Part shown: positions 60,285-64,000 of the stretch, one piece after another
How positions within the stretch are numbered: the first letter of the stretch is position 1
Layout of the letters: each line of letters begins with the position of its first letter
Origin: Pontibacter russatus
GTDB taxonomy: Bacteria > Bacteroidota > Bacteroidia > Cytophagales > Hymenobacteraceae
Length of the DNA stretch: 64,000 bases
Direction of reading: 5' to 3'
Assembly: GCF_009931655.1 (NCBI RefSeq)
Contig: NZ_CP047984.1
Location: 3,737,001 to 3,801,000, forward strand
Program-made: the position numbers and the translations under genes
Notes under the pieces: generated by a model
What the model was told of the DNA's origin: nothing
The model's database searches: none
What the model saw: the letters and a program-made list of their open reading frames with translations, nothing else

Positions 60285-60788
60285 GCTGTGCCCGGCTCCC
60301 TCCGTTACCAAAAAGTTATACTCAGCGGCAAGGTCGCGGATCTCGTTCCTGATTTTCTCCAGGTCCCTTTTCTTGCGCACCTGCTTCAGGTCCAGGTATA
60401 CCTTCGACTCGTCGAGCAGGGTGACGCGCAGCGCGAGCGGCGAGATGTGTACCTCCTTTATATCCGGAATCGGGATGATGTGCTTGGTGCGGAACACGCC
60501 GAACTTTTGCACAATGTACTGCCGCGTTACCTCTATATAGGACTGCACCCCGAAAACAGAAGTATTCTGCAGCACCACATACCCCAGGAAAACCACGGCC
60601 AGCCCAAAGAATACGTAGTGAAAATAATTCGGCTGGCTTACGGTGCCCTGCGAGAAGAGCAGCACGCCGGCCCAGGCTAGCCAGATGAGCGCGAGCAGGA
60701 GCCGCACTGTGAACGAGAGCTTGGCGCTGCGCGAGGGGCTGAGCTGCACAATCAGGGAAGACCGGGCATTGTTGCCAGATGCTGCCAT
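60279..60788 (-). CDS. Membrane protein with PH-like C-terminal domain
   Basis: A 169-aa protein with two hydrophobic helices (VRLLLALIWLAWAGVLLF and YFHYVFFGLAVVFLGYVVL) and a soluble C-terminal half, VTRQYIVQKFGVFRTKHIIPIPDIKEVHI then VTLLDESKVYLDLKQVRKK, which resembles a bacterial PH (bPH) domain with an Ile-Pro-containing strand. Function unknown. Its last codons overlap the 84-bp palindrome, so the C-terminal residues are part of the terminator. Confidence 0.75.
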   Translation of the reverse strand: MAASGNNARSSLIVQLSPSRSAKLSFTVRLLLALIWLAWAGVLLFSQGTVSQPNYFHYVFFGLAVVFLGYVVLQNTSVFGVQSYIEVTRQYIVQKFGVFRTKHIIPIPDIKEVHISPLALRVTLLDESKVYLDLKQVRKKRDLEKIRNEIRDLAAEYNFLVTEGAGHSA

Positions 60789-60846
60789 ATAAAGGAAGTT
60801 AGGTGAAACATAACTGGCTCATATCGCCAACCTGCAATATACTATA

Positions 60847-61281
60847 TTATTCCTTAAGTGTGGCCTGCACCGTAATCTCGGGCACCGCAGCCAGCGCCTT
60901 CGACACTGGGCAGCCTGCCTTGGCCTTCTGCACCAGGTCCTGGAACTTGTCGTTGTCGATTCCGGGGATTTTTGCCTCGGTGGTGAGCTCAATTTTCTCG
61001 ATCAGCGGCCCGCCGTCTTTCTCGCCCAGGTACACGTTTGCCTTGGTCTCCACATAGTCCGGCGACAGGTTCTCGTTGCCCGCCAGGGCGCTCAGGAACA
61101 TAGAGAAGCAACCGGCATGCGCCGCCCCGATCAGTTCTTCGGGCGAGGTGCCGCTGGTGCTGTCGCCAAAACGCGAGGCATAGGTGTATTTGGCCTGCAC
61201 CGCGCCGTTCCCTGATTTTACTTCGCCTTCGCCGTCCTTCAGGCCCTTGGTCCATTTCGCTTCTGCTCTGTGTTTTTTCAT
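60847..61281 (-). CDS. osmC: OsmC-family peroxiredoxin
   Basis: Reduces organic hydroperoxides. The 144-aa protein has SGTSPEELIGAAHAGCFSMFLSALA with the peroxidatic Cys and AKAGCPVSKALAAVPEI with the resolving Cys, the two OsmC signatures. It starts MKKHRAEAKWTKGLKDGEG, as in classical OsmC. Monocistronic; the promoter is not obvious. Confidence 0.95.
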   Translation of the reverse strand: MKKHRAEAKWTKGLKDGEGEVKSGNGAVQAKYTYASRFGDSTSGTSPEELIGAAHAGCFSMFLSALAGNENLSPDYVETKANVYLGEKDGGPLIEKIELTTEAKIPGIDNDKFQDLVQKAKAGCPVSKALAAVPEITVQATLKE

Positions 61282-61419
61282 TCTCTTAGCTTTAAGTTAG
61301 ATGATTTGTTAGTATTAACTTAAACTTCGGCTGGAGGTTTTATGATTTCCGAAAAAGAAACCTATGGGTAAATACTTGGTTGTTTGCCGCCGGGTTATGG
61401 CATTGCCGCTTTAACTAAT

Positions 61420-61427
61420 TATCTTTA
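61420..61427 (+). promoter_or_regulatory. Possible -7 box of the GH3-like gene
   Basis: TATCTTTA on the plus strand, one base from TAnnTTTG, 22 bases before the ATG at 61449. Confidence 0.45.
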
Positions 61428-61448
61428 CCAGACACTAAAACGGGATGT

Positions 61449-62948
61449 ATGGGTGTAAAAGCGTTGTTGAGCAGGCCCTTGGCTGCCTTTGTGCATAAAA
61501 AGCACCAAAGTTGGGTAGAAAACCCGGTGGCGGCCCAGCAAGCCATCTTCAGGCATATTCTGAGCAAGGCGCAGCACACCCGCTTCGGCCGCGACCACGG
61601 TTTTTCGGCAATAAAATCGCACGCAGACTTTGTGAAAGCCGTGCCGGTGCGCGACTATGAGGGGCTGGTGGGCTACTTTAAGCAGGTGAAGGAGGGGCAG
61701 AAGAATGTGCTGTGGCCAGGCAGGCCGCTGTACCTGGCCAAAACTTCGGGCACCACCTCCGGCACCAAGTACATCCCCATCACCCACGACTCCATCCCGA
61801 ACCACATCAACGGCGCCCGCGACGCCCTGTTGGCCTATATTTACGAAACCGGCCGTTCCGCTTTCCTGGACGGGAAGCTGATCTTCCTCTCCGGCAGCCC
61901 GGAACTGACGGAAGTGGGCGGCATCAAAACCGGCCGCCTGTCGGGCATCGCGAATCACCACGTGCCCGGCTACCTGCGCACCAACCAGCTGCCCAGCTAC
62001 CAGACCAACTGCATCGAGGACTGGGAGACCAAGCTGGACCAGATCATCGAGGAGACCATCGATCAGGACATGACCCTGATCTCGGGCATCCCGCCCTGGG
62101 TGCAGATGTACTTCGACAAGCTGCGGCAGCAGACAGGCAAGCAGATAAAGGACATCTTCCCGCACTTCCAGCTGTTTGTATATGGCGGCGTGAACTTCGA
62201 GCCGTACCGCAAAAAACTGTTCGAGTCCATTGGCAAACAAGTAGACTCTATCGAGCTTTTTCCGGCATCGGAAGGCTTCTTTGCCTATCAGGACAAGCAG
62301 GATGACAGTGGCTTGCTGCTCTTGCTCAACGCGGGCATCTTCTACGAGTTTATACCGGTGGAAGAGTACTTCAGCGAAAACCCGACCCGCCTGACCATTG
62401 GGGAGGTGGAGGTGGGCATGAATTATGCGCTTGTCATCAGCAGCAACGCCGGCCTCTGGGGCTACTCCATCGGCGACACCGTAAAGTTTAGCTCCGTAAA
62501 GCCGTACAAACTAGTGGTGAGCGGCCGCATCAAGCATTTTATATCGGCTTTTGGCGAGCACGTGATAGGGGAGGAGGTAGAGAAGGCGATGAAGCTGACC
62601 ATGGCCAAATTCCCGCTTGTAGAGCTGATTGAGTTTACGGTGGCCCCTTATGTGAGCCAAAGCCACGGGGCCTCGTACCACGAGTGGCTGGTGGAGTTCG
62701 CCCGTCCGCCGCTGAACCCGGATACCTTCGCGAAGGAACTGGACGAGCAGTTGCAGAAGCTGAACACCTACTACGATGACCTGATAAAGGGCAACATTCT
62801 GCAGCCGCTTCGCATCACGCCACTGCGCACAGGCGCTTTCCGCGACTATATGAAGTCGCAGGGCAAACTGGGCGGCCAGAACAAGGTGCCGCGCCTTAGC
62901 AACGACCGCCAGCTGGCCTCCGGCCTGCTGGCAATTACGAATTCCTGA
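61449..62948 (+). CDS. GH3-family acyl-acid-amido synthetase-like protein
   Basis: Adenylate-forming enzyme related to plant GH3 auxin-amino acid synthetases. The 499-aa protein has the ATP-binding LAKTSGTTSGTKYIPIT, the FVYGGVNFEPYRK and ELFPASEGFFAYQ core and the C-terminal GRIKHFISAFGEHV motif. In bacteria the substrate is unknown. Length is normal. It precedes the S23/dxr pair; a TATCTTTA box is 22 bases upstream. Confidence 0.93.
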   Translation: MGVKALLSRPLAAFVHKKHQSWVENPVAAQQAIFRHILSKAQHTRFGRDHGFSAIKSHADFVKAVPVRDYEGLVGYFKQVKEGQKNVLWPGRPLYLAKTSGTTSGTKYIPITHDSIPNHINGARDALLAYIYETGRSAFLDGKLIFLSGSPELTEVGGIKTGRLSGIANHHVPGYLRTNQLPSYQTNCIEDWETKLDQIIEETIDQDMTLISGIPPWVQMYFDKLRQQTGKQIKDIFPHFQLFVYGGVNFEPYRKKLFESIGKQVDSIELFPASEGFFAYQDKQDDSGLLLLLNAGIFYEFIPVEEYFSENPTRLTIGEVEVGMNYALVISSNAGLWGYSIGDTVKFSSVKPYKLVVSGRIKHFISAFGEHVIGEEVEKAMKLTMAKFPLVELIEFTVAPYVSQSHGASYHEWLVEFARPPLNPDTFAKELDEQLQKLNTYYDDLIKGNILQPLRITPLRTGAFRDYMKSQGKLGGQNKVPRLSNDRQLASGLLAITNS

Positions 62949-62958
62949 TTTAGAGTTC

Positions 62959-63393
62959 CGAATTCCGAGTTCCTGGTTCCGAGTTGGGATATGGGATAAA
63001 TATATAAATGAATGGGGAAGAGTATAGTTGCAGCCAAGTCTTGTGATTTTGCCGTTCGGATCGTGAAGATGTATCAGCATTTATCTGCCGATAAAGAGGA
63101 ATTTATACTGCCGAGGCAGGTATTGAGGAGCGGAACATCTGTGGGAGCGAATGTGCAGGAGGCAACCGGCGGACAATCAACATCTGATTTCATACATAAG
63201 CTAAGCATTGCCAGAAAGGAAGCCAGAGAAACATCATACTGGCTTCGGCTGTTGCACGATACTGGCTACCTGCAACAAAAGCAATTTGAAAGTATATATG
63301 CTGATTGTCAGGAACTGGAGAAAATATTGAAAAGCATCATATTAACGAGCCAAGGGAAGACCAGAACAACCCGGAACCCGGAACTCGGAACTC
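62959..63393. repeat. 27-bp inverted repeats flanking the S23-family gene
   Basis: Arm 62959-62985 (GAATTCCGAGTTCCTGG, then TTCCGAGTTG) is inverted at 63367-63393 with 24 of 27 matches. The right arm encodes the last residues of the S23 protein (PELGTRNS). The structure resembles a small insertion unit placed between the GH3 gene and dxr. Confidence 0.75.
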
Positions 63394-63407
63394 GTAATTC
63401 ACAATGA
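63012..63407 (+). CDS. S23/IVP-type four-helix-bundle protein
   Basis: A 131-aa protein of the TIGR02436 four-helix-bundle family, whose relatives occur in 23S rRNA intervening sequences and in diversity-generating retroelements. Signatures are SCDFAVRIVKMYQHLSA, LPRQVLRSGTSVGANVQEATGG and ARKEARETSYWLRLL. The C-terminus is encoded by the right arm of an inverted repeat. The TGA overlaps the dxr ATG by 4 bases. Free-standing copies in Bacteroidetes have no proven function. Confidence 0.9.
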   Translation: MGKSIVAAKSCDFAVRIVKMYQHLSADKEEFILPRQVLRSGTSVGANVQEATGGQSTSDFIHKLSIARKEARETSYWLRLLHDTGYLQQKQFESIYADCQELEKILKSIILTSQGKTRTTRNPELGTRNSQ

Positions 63408-64000
63408 GAAGAATCGCCCTATTAGGCTCCACGGGCTCCATTGGCACGCAGGCGCTGGACGTGATAAAAGCCAACCCCGACAGCTTTGAGCTGGAGGTGC
63501 TCACGGCCCACAGCAACGCCGACCTGCTGGTGCGGCAGGCGCTGGAGTTCAGACCCAATGCCGTGGTCATCTCCCGCGAAGACCTGTACGGGCAGGTGCG
63601 CGACGCATTGCAACACGAGGATATAAAGGTATATGCCGGCTCCAACGCGCTGTGCTCGGTGGTGGAAATGGGCACCGTGGACATGGTGCTCACCGCCATG
63701 GTGGGCTACGCCGGGCTGCAGCCCACCATCCGCGCCATAAAAGCTGGCAAGCAAATTGCCCTGGCCAACAAGGAGACGCTGGTAGTGGCCGGGCAGCTGA
63801 TTACGGGGCTGGCAAAGGAGCATGGCGTGAACATATACCCCGTGGACTCGGAGCACAGCGCCATATTCCAGTGCCTGGCGGGCGAATTTCACAACCCGAT
63901 CGAGAAAATCATACTGACGGCCTCGGGCGGTCCGTTTAGAGGACGCACCACGGCAGAGCTGGCGCAGGTAACGAAGGCGCAGGCCCTGAAGCACCCGAAC
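63404..64000 (+). CDS. dxr: 1-deoxy-D-xylulose-5-phosphate reductoisomerase (partial)
   Basis: Makes methylerythritol phosphate for isoprenoid synthesis. The first 199 codons from the ATG at 63404 are in the window: MRRIALLGSTGSIGTQAL with the NADPH-binding loop, the catalytic-region VGYAGLQPTIRAIKAG and LANKETLVVAG, and NIYPVDSEHSAIFQCL with the metal-binding Asp/Glu. The right window edge cuts the gene; no stop appears before it. Its start codon overlaps the S23 gene stop (ATGA). Confidence 0.96.
   Translation, partial: MRRIALLGSTGSIGTQALDVIKANPDSFELEVLTAHSNADLLVRQALEFRPNAVVISREDLYGQVRDALQHEDIKVYAGSNALCSVVEMGTVDMVLTAMVGYAGLQPTIRAIKAGKQIALANKETLVVAGQLITGLAKEHGVNIYPVDSEHSAIFQCLAGEFHNPIEKIILTASGGPFRGRTTAELAQVTKAQALKHPN

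Overview
The window is chromosomal DNA from a GC-rich member of the Bacteroidetes, most likely a Hymenobacteraceae/Cytophagales bacterium of Pontibacter type (inference). Evidence seen directly: many genes are preceded by the Bacteroidetes -7 box TAnnTTTG; Rho carries a long Asn/Arg/Gly/Asp-rich insertion; ribosomal protein S16 has a long Ala/Glu-rich tail; and the hexamer TATATA is scattered through genes and spacers despite high GC. No rRNA, tRNA, CRISPR array, prophage or complete insertion sequence was found. Most of the window is housekeeping and cell-envelope DNA interrupted by small accessory islands.

Layout. 0-11 kb: pncA (cut by the left edge), DEAD-box helicase, VOC protein, pyrR-pyrB, secreted unknowns, EVE protein, a PolX/PHP protein with an altered polymerase site, and a GT9 glycosyltransferase. 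11-15 kb is accessory: a 319-bp segment bounded by perfect 16-bp inverted repeats, a GH130-like lipoprotein, a UPF0175/DUF3368 toxin-antitoxin pair whose toxin is interrupted by a stop, an integron attC-like palindrome and a TlpA-like thioredoxin. 15-24.5 kb: serS, rho, a membrane protein/UbiA/methyltransferase cluster and a class A penicillin-binding protein. 24.6-25.9 kb is an AT-rich island with a PIN toxin-antitoxin pair and a twice-broken gene. 26-35 kb: SDR epimerase, folE with a PTPS-family gene, a lipoprotein pyrophosphatase homologue lacking catalytic aspartates, rpsP-rimM-trmD-rplS, desaturase, RluA-like synthase and panB.

35-40 kb is an envelope block with lptD divergent from an amidase-MlaD pair. 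40-46 kb: biotin-dependent carboxylase beta subunit, SirB1-like protein, redoxin, phosphopantetheinyl transferase, and a coupled WD40-DivIVA-folB run. 47-56 kb holds methylmalonyl-CoA mutase functions (meaB, mutA, an NTF2-like gene, mutB) with secreted unknowns and a decayed REP-associated transposase. 57-64 kb: a 5'-nucleotidase split into two genes in reversed order, dnaA, PH-like membrane protein, osmC, GH3 synthetase, an S23 four-helix-bundle gene inside an inverted repeat, and dxr (cut by the right edge).

The carboxylase and mutase together suggest propionyl-CoA to succinyl-CoA traffic (inference). The most unusual non-coding features are the very long perfect palindromes at gene ends, the longest being 84 bp behind dnaA, and several inverted-repeat families. 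No single large undescribed system was found; the best candidates for new biology are the WD40-DivIVA pair, the 319-bp bounded element and the two apparent pseudoenzymes.
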